A stretch of 64,000 nucleotides of DNA from Comamonas kerstersii (GCF_008801935.1 NZ_VZOT01000001.1:496001-560000), one strand, 5' to 3'. Numbered from the stretch's first letter, positions 47,671-57,096 are shown. Notes: a model not told the origin generated them from the letters alone. Translations and numbers: made by a program.

Positions 47671-49941
47671 ATGGCCCAGCCCCATCAACACACCGTGCGC
47701 TCCGTACGGCCGGCAATACCTCCAACCTTTGACTTCACTCCAAACCGCATTGCCATCGCCGTGCAGAAGGCGCTGCTGTTCGGATTGACATTCAGTGCCC
47801 TGGCCGTGGTTGCACCGCCGGTATGGGCACAGGCAAGCAATGTGGAAATCGATGCCAGCGAAAAGCAATCGTCTTCGTCTGCGGCTGGAGAGGTGGCTAC
47901 GTTGCCGGCGGTGACAGTCACGGGCGAAGCGACGATGCCGACGTATTCAGGTGGGCAAGTAGCAACTGGTGGGCGCATGGGATTCCTCGGCGACAAGGAC
48001 TTCATGGAAACGCCGTTTTCCACCATCACCTACACGGATAAATACATTGCGGACCAGCAGGCCAAGGACATCCAGGAAGTGATCTCCAAGACCGATCCGA
48101 CGGTGTTCACCAGCGGCATCGCTGGAGAGGCCCTGGAGAGTTATTCGATTCGCGGTCTTCCATCCGATGTGGGTGATGTGACCGTCAACGGCCTGGCCGG
48201 CATGGCAGGCTATTACCGCAGTTCGCCCGAGATGTTCGAGCGCGTCGAAGTGCTCAAGGGGCCTTCGGCCCTGCTCAACGGCATGCCACCTAAGGGATCG
48301 GCCGGGGGCGCGGTAAATCTCGTGACCAAGCGCGCGGGCGACGAGCCATTGACGCGCCTGACGGGAACCTACATGTCGGACTCGCACTTCGGCGGCCATA
48401 TCGACCTAGGCCGTCGTTTTGGCGAGAACAAGCAGTTCGGCATCCGTTTCAACGGCGTCTACCGTGATGGTGATACCGCCTTGAACGACCAGAAGAAGAA
48501 GGTCTCGCAGGCTGCTCTCGGGCTGGATTGGCGCGGTGATCGCGTGCGTGTCTCCGCTGATCTATATCAGAGCACGGAACGCGGTGATGGCTTGACCCGT
48601 GGCATCACCCTGGCTCCAGGGCTGCCCGTGCCCAACCCGCCTAAACCCGAGGTCTCGTGGAATCCACCGTGGACTTTCTTCGACCTTACGGAAAAGGGCG
48701 CCATGCTGCGGGGCGAATTTGACCTGACCGATCAACTGACGGCCTATGCCGCAGCAGGCACCAGCAAGTCTGAAATCGACACGATCATGGGCGTGCCGCA
48801 GGTATTCAACCAAGCAGGTGACTTCCGAATCAACTACAGCGGCGTGTCCGACAGGATGGAGCGGAAGTCGGCTGAAGTAGGTATAAAAGGTAAGGCTCGT
48901 ACAGGCTCGGTGGGGCATCAGTTCGCACTCAACGCCACCTACTACAACGAGGACTACCTCCTAAGAGGCTTCCGAAACGTCCTGCCGCAAGATTGGGTGA
49001 CCAACATCTACAACCCGGTGTGGGGGCCTGAAGCAGAACGTCCCAGCAATATTCCAGCCCTGACGAAAACGGATACGCGGCTGACCAGCTTCGGGGTGGC
49101 GGATACCTTGTCGTTCGCGGAAGATAGGGTGCAACTGACGCTGGGAGTACGTCGCCAACAAGTGGTCAACGACAGTTTCAATGGTACGACCGGAGCACGC
49201 ATGGGCCAACGCTACAAAGAAAGTGCCACAACACCAGCAGCGGCAATTTTGGTCAAGGCCACCGACCAGATATCTGTGTATGCCAACTACATCGAGGGCT
49301 TGAGCCAGGGGGCGATAGCACCCAACACCGCAGAAAACGCGGGCGAAGTCTTCGCACCTTACAAGACCAAGCAAAAGGAAGTCGGCATCAAGTTTGATCT
49401 GGGTGAATTCGCCCATACGGTCAGTTTGTATGAAATCAAGCGCCCGAGCAGCTATACCGATCCCGTCACCAACGTCTTTTCGTTTGGTGGCGAGCAGCGC
49501 AACCGAGGCGTGGAATGGGGCTTCTTCGGCTCGCCGATGAACGGCGTGCGCCTGATGGGCGGTATCGCCTATTCGGACGCCGAAGTCATGAAAGCCGCTG
49601 TTGCTGCCAATGAAGGCAAGCAGGCAACCGGATTGCCCAAATGGCAGGCCAAGCTGGGAACGGAATGGGACGTACCTACGATGCAAGGTTTGACGCTGAC
49701 GGCCAATGCAACTTGGGCGGACAAGCAATATCTCAGCGCGGACAACTCCCTATCGATACCTGGCCGCACCGTGTTCGATGTGGGTGCACGCTATGCCACG
49801 AAGGTCTCAGGCCGTCCGCTGACATTGCGAGCCAGCGTCACCAATCTGACCAACAAGGCATATTGGGCGAAGCCGCACTACACAAGCCTGGCCCTGGGCG
49901 CGCCGCGCACCTTCTACCTCTCAGCCACGATGGATTTCTAG
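47671..49941 (+). CDS. TonB-dependent siderophore receptor
   Basis: A 756-residue outer-membrane receptor with a long signal sequence (cleavage about residue 52, VWAQ). The plug domain has text ISKTDPTVFTSGI and ERVEVLKGPSALLNGM, followed by a 22-strand barrel ending in aromatic F (YLSATMDF). Similarity is to FhuE/ferrichrome-coprogen type receptors. AAAGGAG precedes the start. It supplies the outer-membrane step for the ABC importer encoded just upstream. A TonB-box-like segment is not clearly visible. Confidence 0.94.
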   Translation: MAQPHQHTVRSVRPAIPPTFDFTPNRIAIAVQKALLFGLTFSALAVVAPPVWAQASNVEIDASEKQSSSSAAGEVATLPAVTVTGEATMPTYSGGQVATGGRMGFLGDKDFMETPFSTITYTDKYIADQQAKDIQEVISKTDPTVFTSGIAGEALESYSIRGLPSDVGDVTVNGLAGMAGYYRSSPEMFERVEVLKGPSALLNGMPPKGSAGGAVNLVTKRAGDEPLTRLTGTYMSDSHFGGHIDLGRRFGENKQFGIRFNGVYRDGDTALNDQKKKVSQAALGLDWRGDRVRVSADLYQSTERGDGLTRGITLAPGLPVPNPPKPEVSWNPPWTFFDLTEKGAMLRGEFDLTDQLTAYAAAGTSKSEIDTIMGVPQVFNQAGDFRINYSGVSDRMERKSAEVGIKGKARTGSVGHQFALNATYYNEDYLLRGFRNVLPQDWVTNIYNPVWGPEAERPSNIPALTKTDTRLTSFGVADTLSFAEDRVQLTLGVRRQQVVNDSFNGTTGARMGQRYKESATTPAAAILVKATDQISVYANYIEGLSQGAIAPNTAENAGEVFAPYKTKQKEVGIKFDLGEFAHTVSLYEIKRPSSYTDPVTNVFSFGGEQRNRGVEWGFFGSPMNGVRLMGGIAYSDAEVMKAAVAANEGKQATGLPKWQAKLGTEWDVPTMQGLTLTANATWADKQYLSADNSLSIPGRTVFDVGARYATKVSGRPLTLRASVTNLTNKAYWAKPHYTSLALGAPRTFYLSATMDF

Positions 49942-49973
49942 CCGCAATGACGGTATAGCAAGTAGAAGCGGCT

Positions 49974-50844
49974 ATGGAATTAAGACATTTGCGCTACTTC
50001 ATGGCCGTAGCCGAAGAACTGCACTTCGCCCGCGCAGCGGAGAGACTGCATATCGAACAGTCACCACTGTCGCGGGCGATCAAGGAATTGGAGGAAGAGT
50101 TGGGCGTGGTGTTGTTCGCTCGGACTACACGCAGCACGCGGCTCACCCGTGCGGGCAAACTGTTCTTGGAGCATGTGCGGCGCGTCTTTGCTGCGCTGGA
50201 ACAAGCAAGGGACAGCGTAAAAGCAGCGGCCAACGGATTTCATGGGCAGTTGCGTGTAGCCTTGTCGGACGGTATCACACCGTCACGCCTGCCAGCTCTG
50301 CTGGCCCTATGCCGGCAAGAAGAACCCGAGGTCGAAATCCGACTCTTCGAGGTGCCGCTGTCACAGCAGATCAAGGGGCTGCATGACGATCTGTACGACG
50401 TGGGGTTAGCACAGTCCGACGAGGCGGGCGATGGCATCGTCGCTCTGCCCGTCTGGAGCGATGCGTTGATGGTGGCGGTGCCAGCGCGGCACCCGCTGCT
50501 GGCGCACAAACGTATTCCGTTGGACGAGTTGCTGCGCTATCCGCTGGTTCTGTGCGATCCACAGGTTTGTGAAGGCCATGCCAAGCACGTCGGTCGACGT
50601 GTTGCGCCGCGCCGAAATGGAACCGCTGGTCGCGGAGCGGGTTGCTTCCTGCGACTTGATGATGGCGTTGGTATCCGCTGGCTTCGCGCTCGGGCTGGCG
50701 GGCGCAGCGCGTATTGCCGCCAGCCATGAGTCGGGCGTGGTGGCACGGCCGCTGGCATCGAGTTTGCCGCCTCTGACGACTTACTTGCTGCGCCTTGAGG
50801 GCGATCCATCCGATGAGCTTGCCCGCTTCATTGAGCGCGTCTAG
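49974..50844 (+). pseudogene. LysR-type regulator, frameshifted
   Basis: The N-terminal part (ELRHLRYFMAVAEELHFARA) gives a normal LysR helix-turn-helix and most of the co-inducer domain, up to LVLCDPQVCEGHAKHVGR near 50595. After this the correct C-terminal text (LRRAEMEPLVAERVASCDLMMALVSAG...ELARFIERV) continues in another frame to 50844. So one frameshift around 50580-50605 splits the gene. From memory this strongly resembles the LysR regulator found next to the conjugation genes of Tn4371-type integrative elements, but I could not check that. Confidence 0.8.
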
Positions 50845-50909
50845 GCCATCGAGTCGCCGGACTCACCCATGCCCATGCCGAGCCACGACCCACCGGAGAA
50901 ACCTACGCC

Positions 50910-51068
50910 ATGAAGAAGATCATCCCATTCCTGTTGGTGGCCGCGTTGACGGCCTGCGGTCAGTCCGAGTCGCCTCAGAGGGCCGACACTGTGGATACGA
51001 ATATTCCAACAGTGGAAGAACTGGCGGCCAATCCCGAACGGCTCAAGGAGCTGCGGCAGCAGTGTTAG
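50910..51068 (+). CDS. EexN-like lipoprotein stub, ended by the IS
   Basis: A 52-residue peptide with signal sequence and lipobox (AALTACG, Cys16), followed by TVEELAANPERLKELRQQC. The second part resembles the start of the conserved region of EexN/TrbK-type entry-exclusion lipoproteins. The stop TAG (51066-51068) uses the first IS base, so the gene was truncated by the insertion. A CGGAGAA box lies upstream. Confidence 0.6.
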   Translation: MKKIIPFLLVAALTACGQSESPQRADTVDTNIPTVEELAANPERLKELRQQC

Positions 51069-51915
51069 AGCGTGTTTGCGATCTTGTTTGCCCCGACAAT
51101 CTGGTGTGTGAAAAGACAGAAATACGCCAGCGACATTAGCCGTGAGAAGTTTGCAGAAATTGAGCCAGAGTTGCGCAAGGTACGCCGCAGGACCAAGCCT
51201 GCCACGCTTGATTTGTATGAGGTGTTTTGCGCAGTGCTGTACCTGCTGAGAACCGGTTGCCAGTGGCGCTATTTACCCCCTGACTTTCCCAAATGGCAAA
51301 GTGTTTATGCCTATTGGGCGCAAATGGAGCGAGCCCGACGAACATGGCATCAGTGCCTTGGAGCGGGCACTTAAAAAATCAGGTTGGCGTGGCCCGACGC
51401 AGACAGGGGCGCAGCGAATCGAGCACGCTCGTGACTGTTGATGCGCAAAGCGTCAAAAACACGGACACGGCGGGCTTTAAGGGCTATGACGCGGGCAAGA
51501 AAGTCTCGGGCATCAAGCGCCATATTGCGGTGGACACACTTGGCCTGCCTCATGCCATTGCGGTGACGACAGTCAATGTGACAGATCGCCAAGGTGCTTT
51601 GCAAGCGTTTGAGCGCTGCAAGGCTTCTTTGAGTGCAGTTCAGGTGGTGCTCACCGATGCGGGCTATACCGGCAACCGCTTTGCCATGGGAGTCAAGCAG
51701 TTGTTGGGCGAGCATGTGCAAGTGCAGATTGCAAAGCGCAGCGAGCTTCACAGATTTGAGGTAATGCCCAAACGCTCGATAGTTGAGCGAAGCTTTGCAT
51801 GGCTAGAGAAGAATCGACGGTTATGAAAGAACTGCGAACGCTGGCTCAACACCAGCTTGCAGTTCATTCACTTGGCCTTTGTTGCTCTGCTTCTACGAAG
51901 ATCGCAAACACGTTC
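51068..51915 (+). mobile_element. IS5-family insertion sequence, copy 2
   Basis: 848 bp, the same length and orientation as copy 1, with about a dozen single-base differences. Flanks are TTA on the left (51065-51067) and TTA on the right (51916-51918), consistent with a 3-bp TNA-type target duplication. Confidence 0.9.
51108..51907 (+). pseudogene. IS5-family transposase, frameshifted and with a premature stop (copy 2)
   Basis: It shares both apparent +1 shifts of copy 1 (equivalent positions near 51321 and 51427). In addition a TGG-to-TGA change at 51824-51826 (ggttatgaaag versus ggttatggaag in copy 1) ends the protein about 27 residues early, after WLEKNRRL. Another change turns PKRWIVERS into PKRSIVERS. 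This copy is unlikely to encode active transposase. Confidence 0.8.
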
Positions 51916-52055
51916 TTACAAGATATGCCAAGCTGGCATTCTGATGCCGTACCTTCTGGCTTCTGGCCATGTACGTCTGCGCAGCATGCACGCACAATGG
52001 ATGCAGCACAGCTTTGCGCGCTGTGATACATCGTTTTTTCACCTTCTAGGCACTC

Positions 52056-53525
52056 ATGACCGCACCTTCTGATGCTTCCCCTTCACTCCCCTGGCGCTTT
52101 GGCCCCATCCGTGCGCGTGGCTGCGCCTGCAGCAGCCCCATGTGCCAACGCCTGCACCACCGCGTGCTGGAAGACCTGTCACGGCGCAGCTTCCTTGGTG
52201 GTATAGCCGCCATGCTGGCACCTTTTGCCCTGCCCAGTGCCATGGCGCAAGGTACAGCCGCCAATGCTCAGCGCCCGCTGCTGCTGACCAATCTGCGTCT
52301 GTTTGATGGCTCGGGCAAAGGCGTGCGTGAAGGCGTACACATCCTGATCCAGGACCAGCGCATTGCCGACATCGTGCCCGCTGGCACGCCTGTGGAAGGT
52401 GCGGAAATTGTTGACTGTCAGGGCAAACTGGTCATGCCCGGCCTGATCGATGTGCATTGGCACAGCATGCTGGCAGCCATTCCACAGCTGACCGCCATGA
52501 CGGCCGACCTCGGCTATCTGTACCTGGTCGCGGCCAAGGAAGCACAGCGCACCCTGCTGCGCGGCTTCACCTCGGTGCGCGATGCAGGCGGCCCTGCCTT
52601 TGCCCTCAAGCGTGCGATTGATGAAGGTCTCACTGACGGCCCTCGCATCTACCCCAGCGGGGCCATGATTTCGCAGACCTCCGGCCATGGCGACTTCCGC
52701 TTCCGTAATGACATCCCACCTGCCAACAACGCCCCTCTGAGCCTGGTGGAGCGTGCAGGCGTCTCCATGATTGCCGATGGCGAGCCCGAAGTGCTGCGCC
52801 GCGTGCGTGAACAGCTCATGCTGGGCGCTTCGCAAATCAAGCTGCTCGCCGGTGGTGGCGTGGCCTCGGAATACGACCCGCTGGACAGCACCCAGTTCAC
52901 CGAGCGAGAACTGCGCGCAGGCGTGGAAGCTGCGGCCGACTGGAACACCTATGCCATGGCCCACGTCTACACGCCCAAGGGCATTCAGCGCTCCATCCGC
53001 GCAGGCGTCAAATGCATCGAACACGGCCAGCTGGCGGACGATGCCAGCGCCCGCATGATGCGTGACGAAGGCATCTGGTGGAGCCTACAACCCTTCCTGG
53101 CCGACGAAGACAGCAACTTCTACCCGGATCTGGAACGCCGCAAAAACCAGCAGCTGGTGGCCGAAGGAACCATTCGTGCCTATGGCCTGGCCAAGAAATA
53201 CGGCATCAAGACCGGCTGGGGCACAGACATTCTGTTCAACCCCAAGAACACCGTCACGCAGGGCAGGCAGCTGGCCAAACTCACGCGTTTTTATGACCCG
53301 CTGACCGTACTCCACCAGGGCACGGGCCTCAATGGAGAACTGCTGGCCCTGTCTGGCGACCGTAACCCCTACCCAGGCGTGCTGGGCCGCATTGCCCCCG
53401 GCGCATGGGCTGACCTGCTCGTGGTCGATGGCGACCCAAATGGCAATCTGGACTTCCTGGGCGACCCCGATACCCATCTGCGGGCCATCATGAAGGGCGG
53501 CAAGACCTACAAGAACACCCTGTAA
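52056..53525 (+). CDS. Tat-exported amidohydrolase
   Basis: A 489-residue metal-dependent hydrolase. The twin-arginine signal SRRSFLGGIAAMLAPFALPS begins near residue 42, so the mature enzyme should be periplasmic. The metal motif MPGLIDVHWHS supplies the first two histidines, with further ligands likely in MAHVYTP and IEHGQLAD and the terminal Asp in GWGTDILF. The overall type is imidazolonepropionase/prolidase-like amidohydrolase; the substrate is not fixed. The 40-residue leader before the Tat motif is unusually long, so a later start is possible. Confidence 0.9.
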   Translation: MTAPSDASPSLPWRFGPIRARGCACSSPMCQRLHHRVLEDLSRRSFLGGIAAMLAPFALPSAMAQGTAANAQRPLLLTNLRLFDGSGKGVREGVHILIQDQRIADIVPAGTPVEGAEIVDCQGKLVMPGLIDVHWHSMLAAIPQLTAMTADLGYLYLVAAKEAQRTLLRGFTSVRDAGGPAFALKRAIDEGLTDGPRIYPSGAMISQTSGHGDFRFRNDIPPANNAPLSLVERAGVSMIADGEPEVLRRVREQLMLGASQIKLLAGGGVASEYDPLDSTQFTERELRAGVEAAADWNTYAMAHVYTPKGIQRSIRAGVKCIEHGQLADDASARMMRDEGIWWSLQPFLADEDSNFYPDLERRKNQQLVAEGTIRAYGLAKKYGIKTGWGTDILFNPKNTVTQGRQLAKLTRFYDPLTVLHQGTGLNGELLALSGDRNPYPGVLGRIAPGAWADLLVVDGDPNGNLDFLGDPDTHLRAIMKGGKTYKNTL

Positions 53526-53528
53526 GCC

Positions 53529-54296
53529 ATGCTTCACACCCGTATTCCACCGCATATCCTCTGTGCCAGCGCCCTGATGCTGTGTGCACTGAGTCCTGCC
53601 CATGCGCAAAGCTCGGATCTGGAAGCCAGCAGCTGGCGTTTTCAGCTCACTCCCTATGTGTGGACGCCCAGCCTTCGCGGCTCCATCACCGTGAGCCCCA
53701 GCCTGCCCACGGCCCATGTCTCCGAGCCGTTCTCCGACATCTGGAAAGACCTGCACGCCTCAGCCTTTCTGAACGCCACGGCCCGCAAGGACCGCTACGT
53801 GCTGCACCTGGACATGAGCCATGTCTCGCTGCACAAATCGGCCAGCCTGCCCGCAGGCTTCCCCCTCGAAGCCAAGGCCCGCATCAAGCAGACCTCGGTC
53901 TCCGTACTGGGCGGCTACAACTGGGAGCTCTCTGCCAATGACAGCCTGGACGCCATGGTCGGTGCCCGCTGGTGGAATGTGCGCAGCAGTGTGGAGGCCC
54001 AGCCTCTGCTGCCCGAAACCAGGCTGAGCAAACGCTTTACCGACCCCATTCTGGCCGTGCGCTGGCGCCACCAGTTCAACCCGCAGTGGTCCACCCTGCT
54101 CTATGCCGATGCAGGCGGCTTTGGCGTAGGCTCTCACGCCACCTGGCAGGTATTGGCCACCGTGAACTACCAGGTGCGTGAGCAGCTGTACCTCAGCCTG
54201 GGCTATCGCCAGCTCAATGTGGACTACCGCAAGGATGCACAGCGCATGGACCTGCGCCTGGGCGGCCCCATCCTCGGCCTGACCGTGCAGTTTTAG
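53529..54296 (+). CDS. Outer-membrane beta-barrel protein
   Basis: The 255-residue protein has a signal peptide (cleavage about residue 26, AHAQ) and alternating hydrophobic strands, with aromatic residues at turns and a C-terminal phenylalanine (LGLTVQF). The text WRFQLTPYVWTPSLRGSI suggests a small porin-like barrel. It follows the amidohydrolase by 3 nt, so the two are cotranscribed; the barrel may admit the enzyme substrate. Confidence 0.8.
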   Translation: MLHTRIPPHILCASALMLCALSPAHAQSSDLEASSWRFQLTPYVWTPSLRGSITVSPSLPTAHVSEPFSDIWKDLHASAFLNATARKDRYVLHLDMSHVSLHKSASLPAGFPLEAKARIKQTSVSVLGGYNWELSANDSLDAMVGARWWNVRSSVEAQPLLPETRLSKRFTDPILAVRWRHQFNPQWSTLLYADAGGFGVGSHATWQVLATVNYQVREQLYLSLGYRQLNVDYRKDAQRMDLRLGGPILGLTVQF

Positions 54297-54356
54297 GCGC
54301 CAACGGACTTTTTGAAAAAAATGGGCGCTTTTGAAAAAAGTGTTCCAAAACACCGC

Positions 54357-54362
54357 TACAAT
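54357..54362 (+). promoter_or_regulatory. Candidate -10 element of the tRNA-Phe promoter
   Basis: TACAAT lies 36 nt before the tRNA. TTGAAA at 54331 is a possible -35 but the 20-nt spacer is long. Confidence 0.4.
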
Positions 54363-54397
54363 TCGGTTCTCGCTGCAGTACTACATTGCAGCAAAAT

Positions 54398-54473
54398 GGC
54401 TCGGTAGCTCAGTTGGTAGAGCAGCGGATTGAAAATCCGCGTGTCGGCGGTTCGATCCCGTCCCAAGCCACCA
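54398..54473 (+). tRNA. tRNA-Phe (anticodon GAA)
   Basis: 76 nt with the CCA encoded. The anticodon stem gcgga/tccgc encloses ttGAAaa. The D-loop contains agctcagttggtagagc and the T-loop ttcgatc. The acceptor stem ggctcgg/ccaagcc has one C-A mismatch at the fifth pair; the other six pairs are standard. Confidence 0.95.
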
Positions 54474-54505
54474 GATACCATTCCACGGAAGTCCGCTGGA
54501 GTCAC

Positions 54506-54540
54506 AAAGCCCTAAGTTTTCAACGACTTAGGGCTTTTCT
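54506..54540 (+). terminator. Terminator after tRNA-Phe
   Basis: AAGCCCTAAGT (54507-54517) pairs with ACTTAGGGCTT (54526-54536), followed by TTCT. Confidence 0.85.
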
Positions 54541-54648
54541 CATGCTCGAAGCCTAAGCACCTCTACAGTGCACAGTGCACCGCATGCACTGCACAGACAG
54601 CACTCCAGCTTCATACAGGAGCGTTGTCCATACAGTAGCTGACAGCGT

Positions 54649-55482
54649 TTAGCTCTGAGCCTCTATATCCCTGTAGCTAAAGCCCGCATTGCGCAGCGCT
54701 TCATACAGACGATGACGCCCCGTCAGCGCCTCAGGAGTCAACAGGCGTTCCACCACCTGGGTGCTCCAGTCCATTTCCTTCATACCCTGCGCACGCATAA
54801 AGGCGCGCAGATGACTGTTGTAGTTGCCAATCTCGGCCTGCGTATCCACAGGCAACTGGTACTGCTCACGGTGCAGCACGGCGCTTTGAGGCAGGCGGGG
54901 CTTGATCTGCGCCGGACGCGCGGGGTCTGGCTGACCGACAACCAGACCAAACACGGGGAATACATTGCTGGGCGTACCCAGCACCTTGGCCACTTCCTCA
55001 GGCTGGTTGCGCATGCCGCCCACATAGACCGTGCCCAGCCCCATGGCTTCTGCAGCCACCACGGCATTCTGCGCTGCCAAGGCTGCATCAATCACCCCCA
55101 TCAGGAAAGTGTCCAGATAGTTCAGACCTACAGGATGGCGGCCCTGCGCCTTACCCAAGCGCTCGATGCGCGAAAGATCAGCCAGCCACACCAGCACCAG
55201 CGGAGCCACGGCCAGATGCCTTTGGGGGCCGACCAGATTGGCCAAGGCTTCCCTGCGCTCCTGCGATTCCACCGCAATCACGCTCCAGGTCTGCAGATTG
55301 GATGAGGTGGGCGCGGACTGTGCCGCTGCCACCAGTGTTTCCACAGTGTTGGCAGGCAGCGGGTCACGCAGAAAGTGGCGTACGGAGCGATGGTTCAGCA
55401 TCGCATCCAGTACGGCGAGATCAGGCAGGTTCAGCGCTGGCGCTTCATCTCCATAGCGCGCTTGCAAGGCAGTGTGAGACAT
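54649..55482 (-). CDS. NADPH-dependent nitroreductase (NfsA/FRP type)
   Basis: The 277-residue flavoprotein has the nitroreductase fold with the FMN-binding start NHRSVRHFLRDPLP, SAPTSSNLQTWSVIAV and AAEAMGLGTVYVGGMRN. Length and the C-terminal extension match NfsA-like FMN oxidoreductases that use NADPH. The natural substrate is unknown; reduction of quinones or nitro compounds is typical. Confidence 0.92.
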   Translation of the reverse strand: MSHTALQARYGDEAPALNLPDLAVLDAMLNHRSVRHFLRDPLPANTVETLVAAAQSAPTSSNLQTWSVIAVESQERREALANLVGPQRHLAVAPLVLVWLADLSRIERLGKAQGRHPVGLNYLDTFLMGVIDAALAAQNAVVAAEAMGLGTVYVGGMRNQPEEVAKVLGTPSNVFPVFGLVVGQPDPARPAQIKPRLPQSAVLHREQYQLPVDTQAEIGNYNSHLRAFMRAQGMKEMDWSTQVVERLLTPEALTGRHRLYEALRNAGFSYRDIEAQS

Positions 55483-55636
55483 CGTGTGTTTTCCAGACAG
55501 TAAAAAGGTGGATGCTGCATTCTAGAAAGGCAGCGCACAGTGGACTGACAGATACCGGACGTCGGATGCGCTTCGCGTAACAAGTCGAAACAGTTACAAC
55601 CGGGGGATTTTTTCCATAACAGTGAGGAGACACCCC

Positions 55637-56156
55637 ATGACAGCATCTGCCACATCAGCTTCCACACCCACCTGGCCCCGTATGGCACGCATGCGCTGGC
55701 ATGCTGACGCTGACAGCAGCCAGCGCCATCTTCAAGGTGTATGACATGGCGCTGTACCTGCCACGCAAGGTACAGACTGTAGAAGAAGCCCTGCAACTCA
55801 ACGGCCCGGTAGGCATCCAGTTTCTAGCCCTGCGGGATTTACCTGGTGCAGACCTGGGGCTGTCCTTCATTCTCGGCCTGAAGCACAATGCCACGCCCGA
55901 GCAAATGCAGCGCTACACCCTCACCAGCAATCGCCTGATTGAAATTTTTTCGGGCCGCAGCAAAGTGGCACCCGGCGAGACCTTTGCCATGGAGTTTGTG
56001 CCAGGCCAGGGCACGACCTTTTTCATCCACGGCGTACAACAGGGTGATCCAGTCGGAGATGACGAGTACTTTGGCCTGATCCTGCGCATCTGGCTGGGCG
56101 ATGCGCCGGCGGACCGCAAGCTCAAAGCCAGCCTGGTGCCTGCCGCTGCTCGTTGA
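55637..56156 (+). pseudogene. Chalcone isomerase-like protein with damaged N-terminus
   Basis: The readable part from 55701 to 56156 (AIFKVYDMALYLPRKVQ...LILRIWLGD) is the chalcone-isomerase-like domain seen in many proteobacterial secreted proteins. The usual signal peptide and first strand (the LNGAGxR segment) are missing. A strong ribosome site (GTGAGGAG) stands before ATG 55637, but that frame stops at 55744 and does not join the domain. I therefore read it as a gene with an N-terminal deletion and frameshift. ATG 55701 could still yield a cytoplasmic stub of 151 residues. Confidence 0.6.
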
Positions 56157-56307
56157 GGCAAGCGCAGCGCACTACCCGCACCGCAGTCCAAAGTGCTTTG
56201 AATTTTGCATACCCTGCCCGCGCGTGCTGAGCCACTAAGATCAGCACACGGGCGCGCTGAGCTGCGCCCAGCGTCCAGCATACATAACTACGACTCGGAG
56301 ACAACCC

Positions 56308-57096
56308 ATGGACATTCTGGGCATGCTAGATCTTGCCTCATGGAGCGAGGTAGCCCTCTTGCTCGCTGCAGCCTTTGTCGCAGGCGCACTGAACGCAGTG
56401 GCTGGAGGCGGCAGTTTTCTGACGCTGCCTGCACTGGTTTTTGTCGGGGTACCGGCCGTCACCGCCAATGCCACGGGCACGGTGGCCCTGCTGCCCGGTT
56501 ATGCCGCCAGCGCCTGGGGCTTTAAAGAAGACATGGCAGCCCCCCCCGGACTGACCATGCGCAAGTCCATCGTACTGTCACTGCTGGGCGGCGCAGCTGG
56601 TGCAGCACTGCTGCTGCTAACCCCAGATGACACCTTCCGCCGCGTGGTGCCCTGGCTGCTGCTGGCCGCAACAGCACTGTTTGCCTTTGGGCCTCAGATT
56701 CGTGCCTGGGCCTCGCGCTCCACCGCCCCCGGCACGCCTGCCAGCACACTCAAGGCCACAGCCGGCATGCTGGCCGTAGCTTTTTACGGCGGCTATTTCA
56801 ACGGCGGCCTGGGCATTCTGTGCCTGGCACTGTTCAGCCTGCTGGGACAGACCCAGCTCAATGCCATGAACGGCATGAAGAACCTGGTCTCAGCCCTGCT
56901 GACCGCCATTGCCGTGGCCATCTATGCCGCTGGCGGCATTGTGCAGTGGGAGCTGGCCATCCTGATGATGATTGCCGCCACCCTGGGCGGCTATGGTGGC
57001 GCACGCGTAGCGCGCCAGATTCCCGCCAACATCCTGCGCTGGGGGATTGTGCTGACAGGCCTGGTCATGGCGACCCTGTTTTTTGCGCGCAGCTGA
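56308..57096 (+). CDS. TauE/SafE-family membrane transporter
   Basis: The 262-residue protein has about eight membrane helices and the duplicated family motif (AGALNAVAGGGSFLTLPALVF at the first repeat; GGYFNGGLGILCLALF at the second). The family exports sulfite or organosulfur anions. A GGAGAC box precedes the start. No sulfur-metabolism genes flank it, so the substrate is open. Confidence 0.9.
   Translation: MDILGMLDLASWSEVALLLAAAFVAGALNAVAGGGSFLTLPALVFVGVPAVTANATGTVALLPGYAASAWGFKEDMAAPPGLTMRKSIVLSLLGGAAGAALLLLTPDDTFRRVVPWLLLAATALFAFGPQIRAWASRSTAPGTPASTLKATAGMLAVAFYGGYFNGGLGILCLALFSLLGQTQLNAMNGMKNLVSALLTAIAVAIYAAGGIVQWELAILMMIAATLGGYGGARVARQIPANILRWGIVLTGLVMATLFFARS

Larger units (their letters stand above)
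38552..51915. mobile_element. Putative 13.4-kb composite transposon carrying ferric-siderophore uptake
   Basis: Two IS5-family copies in the same orientation (38552-39399 and 51068-51915) bracket 11.7 kb of GC-rich cargo with no copy of the host palindrome family. The outermost flanks both read TTA (38549-38551 and 51916-51918). The inner flanks differ (TAA at 39400-39402, TTA at 51065-51067). Genes at both inner boundaries end in stop codons formed at the IS junction. This pattern fits transposition of the whole unit, or formation by IS insertion on both sides followed by movement as one block. The unit lies between the ybeY terminator and ordinary chromosome. Confidence 0.65.

Noticed and set aside
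54398-54540. tRNA-Phe as an integration (att) site
   Set aside because: No integrase gene is adjacent and no repeat of the tRNA 3' end was found downstream in the window.
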